A stretch of 64,000 bases of DNA from Streptomyces albipurpureus (GTDB lineage: Bacteria; Actinomycetota; Actinomycetes; Streptomycetales; Streptomycetaceae), in the NCBI RefSeq assembly GCF_023701525.1, contig NZ_JAMQAW010000024.1, positions 6,538-70,537 on the forward strand. The letters are read 5' to 3'. Both the position numbers and the translations under genes were made by a program. The notes under the pieces are model-generated. The model had not been told where the DNA came from. It did not search any database and saw only the letters and a program-made list of their open reading frames with translations. Positions 7,422 through 16,497 of the stretch are shown here, in pieces (positions within the stretch are counted from its first letter, which is position 1; each line of letters begins with the position of its first letter).

Positions 7422-9185
7422 ATGTCCGGGATGACCACGGCCGTGGCACGTCTTCGTGCCGCGGGTGGCGGCGCAAGCCGCTGGGTCGTCCTGCTGGTCC
7501 TGTGTGTGAGCCTGCTTCTGGTCGCCGTCGATGCGACCGTGCTCCATGTCGCCGTGCCGGCCGTCAGCGAGGATCTGCGCCCCAGCGGGGTGGAGCTGCT
7601 GTGGATCGTGGACGCCTACCCACTGGTCTGCGCCGCGCTGCTGATCCTCTTCGGCACGCTGGGGGACCGGGTCGGCCGCCGTCGGGTGTTGCTGCTCGGC
7701 TACGGCGTCTTCGGTCTGGCCTCGGCGATGGCCGCCTTCGCCGGTACGCCCGAGGTGCTGATCGCGGCGCGTGCCCTGCTGGGTCTCGGTGGCGCGATGA
7801 TCATGCCCGCGACTCTCTCCATCCTCCGCGCGGTCTTTCCCGACCGACGCGAGCGGGCGACGGCCATCGGCGTCTGGACCGCCGTCGCCGCGGTGGGCGC
7901 CGCCGCCGGACCGGTCCTGGGCGGCTTCCTCGTCGAGAACTTCTGGTGGGGCTCGGTCTTCCTGATCAACATCCCGCTGATGCTGATGATCCTGCCGCTG
8001 GCCCGTTGGCTGCTGCCCGAATCCCGCGGTGGATTCGAGGGTCCGTGGGATGTCCTCGGTGCCCTGATGGCCGCCGCCGGGGTGCTGGGGGTCGTCCTCG
8101 GGGTGAAGCGGCTCGGTGTCGGGCACGGTCTGCTGGACGCCGGCACCGCCGGCCCGCTGCTGGTCGGGGTGGCGCTCCTGGTGCTCTTCGTCTACCGCCA
8201 GCGCCGGCGCCGCCATCCGCTGATAGATGTGCGGATGTTCGCCTCGACCACCTTCTCCACCGCGGTCGGCTGCATCGTCCTCGCCATGCTCGCACTGGTG
8301 GGGTTGGAGCTGATCGCCGTTCAGTACCTCCAACTGATCCTCGGTCTCAGCCCGCTGGAGACCGGACTGCGGCTGCTGCCCCTGACCTTCGCGGCGATGG
8401 CCGCCGGGGCGACCGGCTCGTACACCCTGCGCAGGGTCGGGCCACGCCAGATGGCGGGCTGGGGCTTCGTGCTGACTGCCACGGCCGTACTGCTGCTGGT
8501 GATGATGGGCCAGGAAGATCGTCCCCTCTTGCTCACCACCGGGTTCGTCCTGCTCGGCTACGGGCTGCAGACCACGCTCTTCGCCGCCTACGAATCCATG
8601 CTGAGTGAGGCTCCGCCGGAGCACGCGGGCGGGGCGGCGGCGATCGGTGAGACCTCGTACCAGCTCGGCGCGGGCATGGGCATCGCCTTCCTCGGAAGCG
8701 TGATGAACGCCGCCTACGCACCGGCCTTCCAGTCGCTGCGCGGGGTCCCGGAGTCGGCCGGGGAAGCGGCGTCCCATTCCCTGGGCGGCGCGTACCGGAT
8801 GGCGGACCAGCTGGGCGGCGCCCCCGGAGCGGTGCTGCGTACCACGGCCCGGGAGTCCTTCGTCCATGGCCTGCATGTGACGCTGCTGGTCAGCGCGGGC
8901 CTGCTGATGCTCGGCGCGCTCGCCGCGCTGAGGCTGCCCCGGCTCATGGACTGCACCACGGCGGCGCAGCACTGTCCGCCGCCGCGGTGCGCTGAGACAC
9001 CCCGGCGCCCGTCCGGTGTGCAGCTGCCGGCTCGTCGTGGCGGCGCGGAGGCCACGGGCGCCAGGGGGCACGGGAGTGGCCAGCCGACGGCACCCGAGCA
9101 CTCCGGTCGCACCGAGGAGCACGGCGCCGGGCACGGCGCGACCGCCGAGGGGCGGGCCCGGCGAGCCGTGAACACGCCAAGGTGA
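7422..9185 (+). CDS. MFS drug:H+ antiporter, DHA2 (QacA/EmrB-like) family
   Basis: 587-aa major facilitator, expected 14 membrane segments, probably exporting hydrophobic compounds by proton exchange. Family landmarks: LDATVLHVAVPA-like helix 1 (VDATVLHVAVPAVSEDL), the loop motif GTLGDRVGRRRVLLLGYGVFG, ARALLGLGGAMIMPATLSIL, and motif C with GPVLGGFLVENFWWGSVFLI. The start at ATG 7422 has GGAGG seven bases upstream. From about residue 508 the protein continues for some 80 residues as a polar Pro/Arg/Gly-rich tail after the last helix, which is not part of the family core. No dedicated regulator lies directly beside it. Confidence 0.9.
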   Translation: MSGMTTAVARLRAAGGGASRWVVLLVLCVSLLLVAVDATVLHVAVPAVSEDLRPSGVELLWIVDAYPLVCAALLILFGTLGDRVGRRRVLLLGYGVFGLASAMAAFAGTPEVLIAARALLGLGGAMIMPATLSILRAVFPDRRERATAIGVWTAVAAVGAAAGPVLGGFLVENFWWGSVFLINIPLMLMILPLARWLLPESRGGFEGPWDVLGALMAAAGVLGVVLGVKRLGVGHGLLDAGTAGPLLVGVALLVLFVYRQRRRRHPLIDVRMFASTTFSTAVGCIVLAMLALVGLELIAVQYLQLILGLSPLETGLRLLPLTFAAMAAGATGSYTLRRVGPRQMAGWGFVLTATAVLLLVMMGQEDRPLLLTTGFVLLGYGLQTTLFAAYESMLSEAPPEHAGGAAAIGETSYQLGAGMGIAFLGSVMNAAYAPAFQSLRGVPESAGEAASHSLGGAYRMADQLGGAPGAVLRTTARESFVHGLHVTLLVSAGLLMLGALAALRLPRLMDCTTAAQHCPPPRCAETPRRPSGVQLPARRGGAEATGARGHGSGQPTAPEHSGRTEEHGAGHGATAEGRARRAVNTPR

Positions 9186-9230
9186 CCGGGTCTGGACTGA
9201 CCCCGCGCTGACCCGTAACGTCGGACCCGT

Positions 9231-9247
9231 AACTAGCGCTGCTAGTT
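9231..9247. promoter_or_regulatory. AACTAGC-N3-GCTAGTT palindrome before the acyl-CoA dehydrogenase
   Basis: Perfect 7-bp inverted repeat with 3-nt spacer, 54 bases upstream of the start. Size, symmetry and placement suit a repressor operator, for instance for a TetR-type protein encoded elsewhere; the cognate regulator is unknown. Confidence 0.5.
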
Positions 9248-9301
9248 TTCTGTGCTGTCCGATGCTGACGAACCCCAGTGAGTGTTGCCGGAGGCCACGC
9301 G

Positions 9302-10492
9302 ATGTCCGCACCACCGAAGTCCGCCCCCTTCGATCCCCGTGATCCCCTCGGTATCGATGAGCTGCTCAGCCCCGAAGACCTGGCGATCCGCGACACCGTC
9401 CGCGGTTGGGCCGCCGACCGGATCCTGCCGTCCATCGCCGACTGGTACGAGCGCGGAGAGCTGCCCGGGATCCATGAGCTGACCCGAGAGCTCGGTGCGC
9501 TGGGCGCACTGGGAATGTCACTCGACGGGTACGGCTGCGCGGGTGCCAGCGCCATCCAGTACGGACTGGCCTGCCTGGAACTGGAGGCGGCTGACTCCGG
9601 CATCCGCTCCCTCGTCTCCGTCCAGGGGTCCCTGGCGATGTACGCCATCCACCGCTACGGATCCGAGGAGCAGAAGCAGCGCTGGCTGCCCTCGATGGCC
9701 GCGGGCGAGACCATCGGCTGCTTCGGGCTCACCGAACCCGACCACGGCTCCGATCCGGCCGGCATGCGGACCTATGCCAAGCGGGACGGCTCGGACTGGG
9801 TGCTGACCGGTCGCAAGATGTGGATCACCAATGGTTCGGTGGCGGGCGTCGCGGTGGTCTGGGCGCAGACCGACGACGGCATCCGCGGCTTCGCCGTTCC
9901 CACCGGCACCCCCGGCTTCTCCGCCCCCGAGATCAAGCACAAGTGGTCCCTGCGGGCCAGCGTCACCAGTGAACTCGTACTGGACGAGGTCAGACTGCCC
10001 GCCGATGCCGTGCTGCCCGGGGTCACCGGGATCAAGGGGCCCCTGAGCTGTCTCAGCCATGCCCGCTACGGAATCGTGTGGGGCGCGATGGGCGCGGCCC
10101 GGGCGAGTTTCGAGTCCGCGCTGGACTATGCCCGTACCCGCGAGCAGTTCGGCCGGCCCATCGGCGGCTTCCAGCTCACCCAGGCCAAACTCGCCGACAT
10201 GGCGGTGGAACTGCACAAGGGCATTCTGCTCGCCCACCACCTGGGCCTGCGGATGGACCGCGGCAGGCTACGCCCCGAGCAGGTCAGTTTCGGCAAGCTC
10301 AACAACGTGCGGGAGGCGATCGACATCTGCCGTACCGCGCGCACGATCCTCGGCGCCAACGGGATCTCGTTGGAGTACCCCGTGATGCGCCATGCGACCA
10401 ATCTGGAGTCGGTGCTCACCTACGAGGGCACCGTCGAAATGCATCAACTGGTGCTCGGCAAGGCGCTCACCGGCCTCGACGCCTTCCGGTGA
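9302..10492 (+). CDS. Acyl-CoA dehydrogenase, glutaryl-CoA dehydrogenase-like
   Basis: FAD-dependent acyl-CoA dehydrogenase, 396 aa, most like glutaryl-CoA dehydrogenase, which oxidises and decarboxylates glutaryl-CoA to crotonyl-CoA in lysine and tryptophan breakdown. Visible landmarks: GCFGLTEPDHGSDPAGM (FAD and substrate region), KMWITNGSVAGVAVVWA, YARTREQFGRPIGGFQL, and the C-terminal YEGTVEMHQLVLGKALTG, whose Glu in YEGT is the catalytic base position in this subgroup. ATG 9302 has GGAGG at 9290; an in-frame GTG at 9278 is less likely. A perfect palindrome lies upstream. Substrate assignment rests on motif similarity, so another short-chain acyl-CoA remains possible. Confidence 0.88.
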   Translation: MSAPPKSAPFDPRDPLGIDELLSPEDLAIRDTVRGWAADRILPSIADWYERGELPGIHELTRELGALGALGMSLDGYGCAGASAIQYGLACLELEAADSGIRSLVSVQGSLAMYAIHRYGSEEQKQRWLPSMAAGETIGCFGLTEPDHGSDPAGMRTYAKRDGSDWVLTGRKMWITNGSVAGVAVVWAQTDDGIRGFAVPTGTPGFSAPEIKHKWSLRASVTSELVLDEVRLPADAVLPGVTGIKGPLSCLSHARYGIVWGAMGAARASFESALDYARTREQFGRPIGGFQLTQAKLADMAVELHKGILLAHHLGLRMDRGRLRPEQVSFGKLNNVREAIDICRTARTILGANGISLEYPVMRHATNLESVLTYEGTVEMHQLVLGKALTGLDAFR

Positions 10493-10616
10493 GCCGGTCC
10501 GCCACGACGTTTCGATCGGCCGGTGCCCCGGGGCGGCCAGCGTGCCATCGGGTGGACCGGTCGATTCGTTTGACGGCGAAGGCTCGGCGCCCGGAGGCGG
10601 CTGGCGAGCACCCTGC

Positions 10617-11063
10617 CTAGCTCTGGTTGTAGAACCCGTCCGGGGTGCGCCCCGGGGCTTCCGCGTTGACGACCTGGGTGTGTGCCGGGCTCAGCAGGAA
10701 GACTCGGGTCGCGACCCGCTCGATGGAGCCCTTCAGGCCGAACGTCAGCCCGGCACAGAAGTCCACCACCCGTTTGGCGTCGGGGGACTCCAGCGAGGTG
10801 AGGTTGACGATCACCGGGACGCCGTCCCGGAAGAGCTCGCCGATACCGCGCGCGTCCCGGAAGCAGGAGGGCGAGACCGTGGCGATCCTGCGGCTCTCCT
10901 CCTCCTGTGCGGAATCAGAGGGCGTCCGCAGTTCAGGGTCGGTGACCCACGCTTCACCCGTCTCGGCGCCCTCGGCGTACTCGGCGTAGTCGTCGCCGTA
11001 GTAACGCTCGTCGTTGTCTTCGACGAGTCCCAGCCAGGCGCTGGCCTTGCGCACAGATCCCAT
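10617..11063 (-). CDS. SepF-like cell division protein
   Basis: 148-aa protein of the SepF family, which anchors FtsZ to the membrane and shapes septa. The N-terminal segment MGSVRKASAWLGLVEDND is a short amphipathic stretch, followed by an acidic linker rich in D, E and Y, then the SepF core: RRIATVSPSCFRDARGIGELFRDGVPVIVNLTSL and KRVVDFCAGLTFGLKGSIERV, ending RVFLLSPAHTQV. The start at ATG 11063 has a GGAGG seven bases upstream. It is not in a division-wall cluster, so it is more likely one of the additional SepF-like proteins that streptomycetes carry beside canonical sepF (such as SflA and SflB, which affect sporulation septation) than sepF itself. That paralogue assignment is inference. 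Confidence 0.85.
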   Translation of the reverse strand: MGSVRKASAWLGLVEDNDERYYGDDYAEYAEGAETGEAWVTDPELRTPSDSAQEEESRRIATVSPSCFRDARGIGELFRDGVPVIVNLTSLESPDAKRVVDFCAGLTFGLKGSIERVATRVFLLSPAHTQVVNAEAPGRTPDGFYNQS

Positions 11064-11362
11064 CGACGCCTCCTTCCACTGCGGTCCGCTTGCTAGCGGT
11101 CTTTCGTCTTTCCTGTCCCTATGCTCGTTCATCATGCGGATCGCGCGCCAAGTGGATTGTCGCCGCACACGGGTTTCGTGACGGTACTGGTGCAGAAGAT
11201 GTGGTGGTTCGTCAGAGTTCTTCCTGTACACAGGCGGTCATCGGATCAAAATATAAATCTGAGGCCAGATGGGTGATGTGGGGGACGTACGGGTGAACTG
11301 GCCCCGCCAGCCCTGCTCGCTACGATGCCCCCGCATGCTGAAACGATTCACGGGGGAACGAG

Positions 11363-12601
11363 ATGTTCGGAATAGTCAGGCCCTGCAGCCACCGTCTGAC
11401 CGATGGATTGAAGACGGAGTGGATGGCCCATCTCTGCGGGCTCTGCCTGGCGCTGCGCGCCGATCACGGTCAGTTCGCCCGGGTGGTCACCAACTACGAC
11501 GGGCTGATCATCTCGGTTCTGACGGAGGCTCAGTCCGAGCGGACCCCGGCCGCCCGTCGTACCGCGGGTCCCTGCCCGCTGCGCGCCATGCGCACCACCC
11601 CCGTCGCCCGTGGCGAAGGCGCCCGGCTCGCCGCGGCCGTGTCCCTGGTGCTGGCATCCGCGAAGGTGCGCGACCATGTGGCCGACCGGGATGGGGTGCT
11701 GGCCCGCCGGCCGCTGGCCGCCGCCGCCCGCCGAGTCGCCCGCGGCTGGGATCGTGCTGGTGCCCGGGCCGGGGCTGAGCTCGGGTTCGACACCGCCGTA
11801 CTCCTGGACGCCGTCGATCGACAGCCGGCCCTTGAGGCGCTCGCCGGCCCCGGCACCCCGCTGCTGACCGTCACCGAACCCACCGAGACCGCCACCGCCG
11901 CCGCCTTCGCCTACACCGCCGTGCTCGCCGGACGCCCGGAGAACGAGGCTCCTCTTGCCGAGGCCGGGCGTCTGTTCGGTCGGCTCGCCCATCTGCTCGA
12001 CGCGGTGGAGGACCAGGAGGCTGACGCCGCATCAGGTGCCTGGAATCCGCTCACCGCGACCGGCACCTCACTGCCCGAGGCCCGTCGGCTCGCCGATGAC
12101 GCGGTGCACGGGGTGCGGCTCGCCCTGCGGGACACCCGGTTCGCGGACGACCGGCTGGTGCATGTGCTCCTCGCCCATGAACTGGCGTCCGCGGTGAACC
12201 GCACCTTCGATACGGCCGCCTGCTCCCACCAGGCCACTGCCTCCACGCCCGGCCCGTACAACCCTCCCCAGGGCCCCGGAGCCGGCCCGTACGGGACGAA
12301 CCCCTACGGCGGAAATCCGTACGGTGGTACTGGAGTGCCCGGTGACCTGGGTGGCCCGGGTGGCCCGGCTGGTCCCGGTGGGGGACAGCCGCCGTCGTTC
12401 GGCGGGGAGCCCCCTCGCCCCAGGCCGCGCTCTCTTCTGCCCGGCTGCGGCATGTTCACGTACCTCTTCTGCACCTGTCAGATCTGCTGTGCCAAGGGGT
12501 ACGAGGGCCCTTGGTCGCGCAAGAGGCGCAAGGGCTGCTGCCGGGACGGTGACTGTGTGGACTGCGGCAGCTGCGACGGCTGCTGCTGCCCCTGCGACTG
12601 A
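11363..12601 (+). CDS. DUF5685 family protein with Cys-rich C-terminus
   Basis: 412-aa protein of unknown function. The N-terminus MFGIVRPCSHRL and HLCGLCLALRADHGQFARVV are characteristic of DUF5685 and provide early Cys pairs. A mostly helical middle follows (to about residue 300), then a Gly/Pro/Tyr-rich linker with repeated PYG motifs. The last roughly 55 residues hold 14 cysteines, ending CVDCGSCDGCCCPCD. The arrangement suggests metal binding, perhaps zinc or an iron-sulfur cluster, but no function is established. GGGGGAACGAG before ATG 11363 is the ribosome site. It sits divergently from the SepF-like gene, with a perfect palindromic terminator after it. Confidence 0.8.
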   Translation: MFGIVRPCSHRLTDGLKTEWMAHLCGLCLALRADHGQFARVVTNYDGLIISVLTEAQSERTPAARRTAGPCPLRAMRTTPVARGEGARLAAAVSLVLASAKVRDHVADRDGVLARRPLAAAARRVARGWDRAGARAGAELGFDTAVLLDAVDRQPALEALAGPGTPLLTVTEPTETATAAAFAYTAVLAGRPENEAPLAEAGRLFGRLAHLLDAVEDQEADAASGAWNPLTATGTSLPEARRLADDAVHGVRLALRDTRFADDRLVHVLLAHELASAVNRTFDTAACSHQATASTPGPYNPPQGPGAGPYGTNPYGGNPYGGTGVPGDLGGPGGPAGPGGGQPPSFGGEPPRPRPRSLLPGCGMFTYLFCTCQICCAKGYEGPWSRKRRKGCCRDGDCVDCGSCDGCCCPCD

Positions 12602-12638
12602 GGGAACGCGCAGAGGGCAACGCGGCAGGGACAGCGGC

Positions 12639-12666
12639 GATCGGGCTTCCCCGGGGAAGCCCGATC
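12639..12666 (+). terminator. Perfect palindromic hairpin after the DUF5685 gene
   Basis: GATCGGGCTTCCCC (12639-12652) is immediately followed by its reverse complement GGGGAAGCCCGATC (12653-12666), allowing a 12-bp stem with a 4-nt loop 37 bases after the stop. Confidence 0.8.
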
Positions 12667-14109
12667 AGTGCCGTGCGCATGAGGGGAGGGGGTGTGCGTC
12701 AAGGTGCGGGTGAAGGGCGGGCATCCCGGCGGTCGGTCCAGGCGAAGGGGTGGCCGTAGCGCTCCATCCAACTGTGGACGGCGGCGATAGCGGACGCGAG
12801 GAGAACGCAAGGGGCAAGCGCCTCAATGGGCGCGGGTCACGACAACGGGTGGGTTCAACAGGATGCGGACCACACATGACCGAAGTCGATGTGGGAGCGC
12901 CTGACCAGCAACCGCTGTCGATACATGGCCCAAGTGGAACAGGCATCCCACTAACCGTCAACTGTCATGAGACAACCTGCTCACAGTATGGACAGCCTTG
13001 ACAGCGGACGGTTGCCACCCTCAGCCTCAAGACCAGACCGTGCTGAGGGGCGCGGTCCATCGTGCGCGTCACCAACGCACCGGGAGACCCGGTGCGACTG
13101 TCCGGTGCTGCCTGTGTGTCCGGTGAAGGCGAATTCCGAGTTCGGCCCCCGCATCGACGGAGCCTTGCCATGGCCGTGTCTCCCGACACCCTCCCGACGC
13201 CTCCCGGCCCCCTGCCGGCCACCGCCCCCTGTGCGCGCGTCTCCCCCGTGCCCCTGAGAGCCCCCGCAGCACGGCCGCATCGGCTACCAGGGCGAAATGG
13301 GCTCAACCGCGCCGGGGCCGACCGGGCCGGGCCTGACCGCGCCTGGGTTGGCCGTGCCGGAGCGGGCGGTTTCCCCGGCATGGGACGCACGGTGGAGACC
13401 CAGCGGAGATGCTCTGGGGCGGGAGAGGCCAGTGTGCTCGCCCGGCTTCAGCGGCCCGCTGCTCGGGTACTGGAGAAGCCCCGGCCCACCCAACCCGTCC
13501 TCTCCTCACTCTCGCGCTACCCAAAGGGCACCGTGCGCCTCGGGCTGCCCAGGACTGACCAGGGGCGCCCCCGCCCCCGGCGGCCCTCGCCCGCTGCCCG
13601 CGGCCTGTCCACCGATGCCCGGGCGGGCGGTGCGTTGCGCCTCTCCCGCCTCGGTGGACCGGAACTCCCGCCGAGCGCCGACTTCGTGCGCATGGCCCGC
13701 CCCCCGTTCCGCCGACGGTCCTGTCGCCCTTCGCGAACCGTCCGCCCTTCACCCCCGGTCGCCCCCTCGCACCGGGTCCGTCCTGCGTCCGCGGTCTGTT
13801 CTCCGTCCGCGGTCTGTCCTTCGCGCACCGTCTGAAGCACTTTCCGCCGAGCGCAGTGCACCTGATCCACCTCGCGCCCGGCACTCGATCAGTCGCGCTC
13901 ACCCTCAGCACGGGCCCCCCGCCAGCGTCCCGACCAGTCGCCGGAAAGCGGAACCCGATCGCCCTGATCACCCCGAGCCCCAACCGGGCTTTCGCGCACC
14001 CGGAGTCCGTACCCCCCGCACATCCCCCAACCCGCACGCGACCAGCCAGCGGCCGGGGAGTCCGACCACCGAGCCCGCCCTGGAACGACCATCCGGAGAG
14101 GCACCCGAT
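12667..14109. other. 1.4-kb gene-poor, C-rich region
   Basis: No open frame here has convincing coding features on either strand; long frames exist but are low-complexity Pro/Arg/Ser or Gly/Arg/Ala. The part from about 13060 to 14090 is strongly C-rich on the plus strand. A 14-bp unit CGTCCGCGGTCTGT occurs at 13786-13799 and again at 13804-13817. TTGACA at about 12998 could be a -35 hexamer but lacks a clear partner. The end presumably carries the promoter of the monooxygenase operon. Confidence 0.5.
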
Positions 14110-15192
14110 ATGTCACGAACCCGTCCCCTGCATCTGGCCGTCGCGCTCGACGGCCCGGCGCGGTACGACGCCGATCACTACACCGAACTCGTCACCCTGG
14201 CCGAGCGCGGCACCCTGGACTTCGTCACGCTCGGAGACTCATTCGCCAGGCCAGGGCTCGACGCGCTCGCCGTACTCGCTCGGGTCGCCCCCGCGACCCG
14301 GCGCATCGGACTGGTGCCCACGGTCACCACCACCCACACCGAGCCCTTCCATGTCTCCACCGCGATCGCCACCCTCGACTGGGTGAGCCGCGGCCGGGCG
14401 GGCTGGGCGGTGGGTGTCTCAGCCACGCAAGCGGAGGCCCGGCTCTTCGGCCGCCGCCCGGCCGCCCCCGCCGAGGAACTGTGGCGGGAGGCGGGTGAGG
14501 TCGCCGACGCTGTGGCCCGGCTCTGGGACAGCTGGGAGGACGGCGCCGAGGTCCGCGACGCGGCGAGGGGCCGATTCATCGATAGATCCAAGCTGCACCA
14601 TGTCGACTTCGAGGGCACCCGCTTCAGTGTCCGCGGGCCGTCGACCGTGCCCCGGCCGCCGCAGGGCCGCCCCATCACCGCCATTGACATCACGGGGGCG
14701 GGAGCTGAAGGACGCCGCACCGCGGCCCGGTACGCCGATGTCGTCTTCATCAGGGCCGCCACCCCCGAACAGGCCGCCTCCTTGCGCGCCACGGTCCACC
14801 GCGATGCCGAGGCACACGGCAGGGACCCGTCGTCCCTGCGGGTCCTGCTCTCGCTCGCGGTCGATCTCGGTGGGAGTGAAGCGACCCCGGAACCCGGCCT
14901 CGGCGGCTTCCACTCCCGCCCTCGGCTGACCACCCAGGGCTCGTACTACAGCGGCGGTCCGGTGGAGCTGGCCGAGTTGATCGGCAAGTGGCACGGCGGT
15001 GGGGCTGTGGACGGCTTCCATCTCGCCCCCATCGCACCCCATCGCGACCTCGAACGCATCGTCAACGGAACGGTCGCCCTGCTGCAACACCGCAGTCTCT
15101 TCCGTACCTTCCACCCCGGCGGCACTCTCCGGGAGCACCTCGGCCTCGCTCGGCCAGCCAACCGATACGCGCTCAGCAAGGGGAACTCATGA
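14110..15192 (+). CDS. LLM-class flavin-dependent oxidoreductase
   Basis: 360-aa luciferase-like TIM-barrel monooxygenase, expected to use FMNH2 or F420 with oxygen. The barrel begins LHLAVALDGPARYD and continues ELVTLAERGTLDFVTLGDSFARPGLDALAVLARVAPATRRIGLVPT and FHVSTAIATLDWVSRGRAGW, all typical of the family. ATG 14110 is preceded by GGAGAGG at 14095; in-frame upstream sequence is the C-rich non-coding stretch. The stop overlaps the next start as ATGA, so the two monooxygenases are translationally coupled and probably co-transcribed with DUF1684. Pairs like this often act on small sulfur- or nitrogen-containing molecules; the actual substrate is unknown. Confidence 0.88.
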   Translation: MSRTRPLHLAVALDGPARYDADHYTELVTLAERGTLDFVTLGDSFARPGLDALAVLARVAPATRRIGLVPTVTTTHTEPFHVSTAIATLDWVSRGRAGWAVGVSATQAEARLFGRRPAAPAEELWREAGEVADAVARLWDSWEDGAEVRDAARGRFIDRSKLHHVDFEGTRFSVRGPSTVPRPPQGRPITAIDITGAGAEGRRTAARYADVVFIRAATPEQAASLRATVHRDAEAHGRDPSSLRVLLSLAVDLGGSEATPEPGLGGFHSRPRLTTQGSYYSGGPVELAELIGKWHGGGAVDGFHLAPIAPHRDLERIVNGTVALLQHRSLFRTFHPGGTLREHLGLARPANRYALSKGNS

Positions 15193-16493
15193 CCGTCGAC
15201 CAGCCACGCAGCCTCCACCTCGCCGCGCACTTCCCCGGAGCGGGCGGCCCCGCCGCCTGGAGTGACTCCCCGGTGAGCAGCCAGATCGACTTCGCGTCCT
15301 TCGAACACCTCGCCCGAACCGCTGAACGCGGTCTGTTCGACTTCTTCTTCCTCGCCGAGGGGCTCCGGTTACGCGAGCACAAAGGGCTTGTCCACGATCT
15401 TGACGTGGCCGGAAGGCCCGAGTCGATCACCCTGCTCAACGCCCTCGCCGCGGTGACCGATCGACTCGGTCTGGCCGCCACCGTCAATGTCAGCTTCAAC
15501 GAGCCCTATGAACTCGCCCGCCGGCTTTCCTCGCTTGACCACCTCAGCAGCGGGCGCGCCGGCTGGAACGTGGTGACGTCGTCCGACGCCTTCACCGGCG
15601 AGAACTTCCGGCGCGGAGGCTGTCCCGACCGGGTGGACCGCTACACCCGGGCCGCTGAGTTCATCGCGACCGCCCGGGAACTGTGGGACTCCTGGACCCC
15701 CGACGGACAGCCTCGCCCCATCTTCCGCTCCGGCCAGCACTTCGCCGTCCAGGGCGAGTTCACCGTGCCGCGCTCGCCCCAAGGACACCCCGTGGTCATC
15801 CAGAGCGGGGACTCCGACGAAGGCAGGGAGTTCGCGGCGGCCTTCGCCGACGTGGCCTTCACCCGGCACGGCACCCTGGACGCCGGCCGTGCCTTCTACG
15901 CCGATGTCAAGGCCCGACTCGCCGCCTACGGGCGGCAACCGAGCGATCTCAAGATCATGCCGGGGGTCACCTTCGTACTGGGCGCGAGCGACGCCGAGGC
16001 GCGGGAGCGGGCCGCCGCCATCCGGCACGAGCAGATCTCCCCCGAGCGTGCGCTGCTGGTCCTGGAGCAGGTGTGGGGCCGGGATCTGTCCTCGTACGAC
16101 CCCGACGGGCCGCTTCCCGAGATCGATCCCGAACCTGATGTCCTGCTGACCCAGGGGCTGACGCAGACCGGCGACCCCCTGGAGACCGCTGCTCGATGGC
16201 GGGAACTGTCCCGGGCGAAGGGGCTGTCCATCCGCCAGACGGTCATCGAGGCGACCACAGGGCAGTCCTTCGTCGGTACCGCCCGTTCCATCGCCTCGGC
16301 GATGGCCGACTTCGTCAGCCAGGGCGCGGCCGATGGCTTTCTGCTCGTACCCCATCTCACCCCGGGCGATCTCGACGAGTTCGTCGACGAGGTGGTGCCG
16401 CTGCTCCAGGAGCGCGGAGTGTTTCGTACCTGCTACTCGGGCACGACGCTCCGTGCCCACCTCGGGTTGGCTCAACCGGTGTGGAAGGGTTGA
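15189..16493 (+). CDS. NtaA/DmoA-family FMN-dependent monooxygenase
   Basis: 434-aa member of the NtaA/SnaA/SoxA/DmoA branch of bacterial luciferase-like monooxygenases. Recognisable segments are LHLAAHFPGAGGPAAWSDSP, ERGLFDFFFLAEGL, LSSLDHLSSGRAGWNVVTS, the NFRRGG turn typical of this branch, and a C-terminal ADGFLLVPHLTPGDLDEF followed by LQERGVFRTCYSGTTLRAHLGL. Relatives oxidise chelating amines, dibenzothiophene, dimethyl sulfide or pristinamycin precursors using reduced FMN supplied by a separate reductase. None is encoded here, so a partner elsewhere is implied. ATG overlaps the previous stop, and the stop lies 4 bases before the DUF1684 start. Confidence 0.88.
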   Translation: MTVDQPRSLHLAAHFPGAGGPAAWSDSPVSSQIDFASFEHLARTAERGLFDFFFLAEGLRLREHKGLVHDLDVAGRPESITLLNALAAVTDRLGLAATVNVSFNEPYELARRLSSLDHLSSGRAGWNVVTSSDAFTGENFRRGGCPDRVDRYTRAAEFIATARELWDSWTPDGQPRPIFRSGQHFAVQGEFTVPRSPQGHPVVIQSGDSDEGREFAAAFADVAFTRHGTLDAGRAFYADVKARLAAYGRQPSDLKIMPGVTFVLGASDAEARERAAAIRHEQISPERALLVLEQVWGRDLSSYDPDGPLPEIDPEPDVLLTQGLTQTGDPLETAARWRELSRAKGLSIRQTVIEATTGQSFVGTARSIASAMADFVSQGAADGFLLVPHLTPGDLDEFVDEVVPLLQERGVFRTCYSGTTLRAHLGLAQPVWKG

Positions 16494-16497
16494 CGGT

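Noticed and set aside
7077..9314. 745-aa open frame antisense to the DHA2 exporter
   Set aside because: Its composition (Gln/Gly/Arg/His-rich, no domain) is that of a shadow frame opposite a high-GC gene; the plus-strand exporter has clear motifs and a ribosome site.
13303..14037. 244-aa minus-strand frame in the C-rich region
   Set aside because: Gly/Arg/Ala low complexity without ribosome site or family resemblance; treated as non-coding.
12667..14109. Upstream in-frame extension of the LLM oxidoreductase (start near 13297)
   Set aside because: The extension is low-complexity Pro/Arg/Ser; GGAGAGG before ATG 14110 and immediate TIM-barrel start support the shorter gene.
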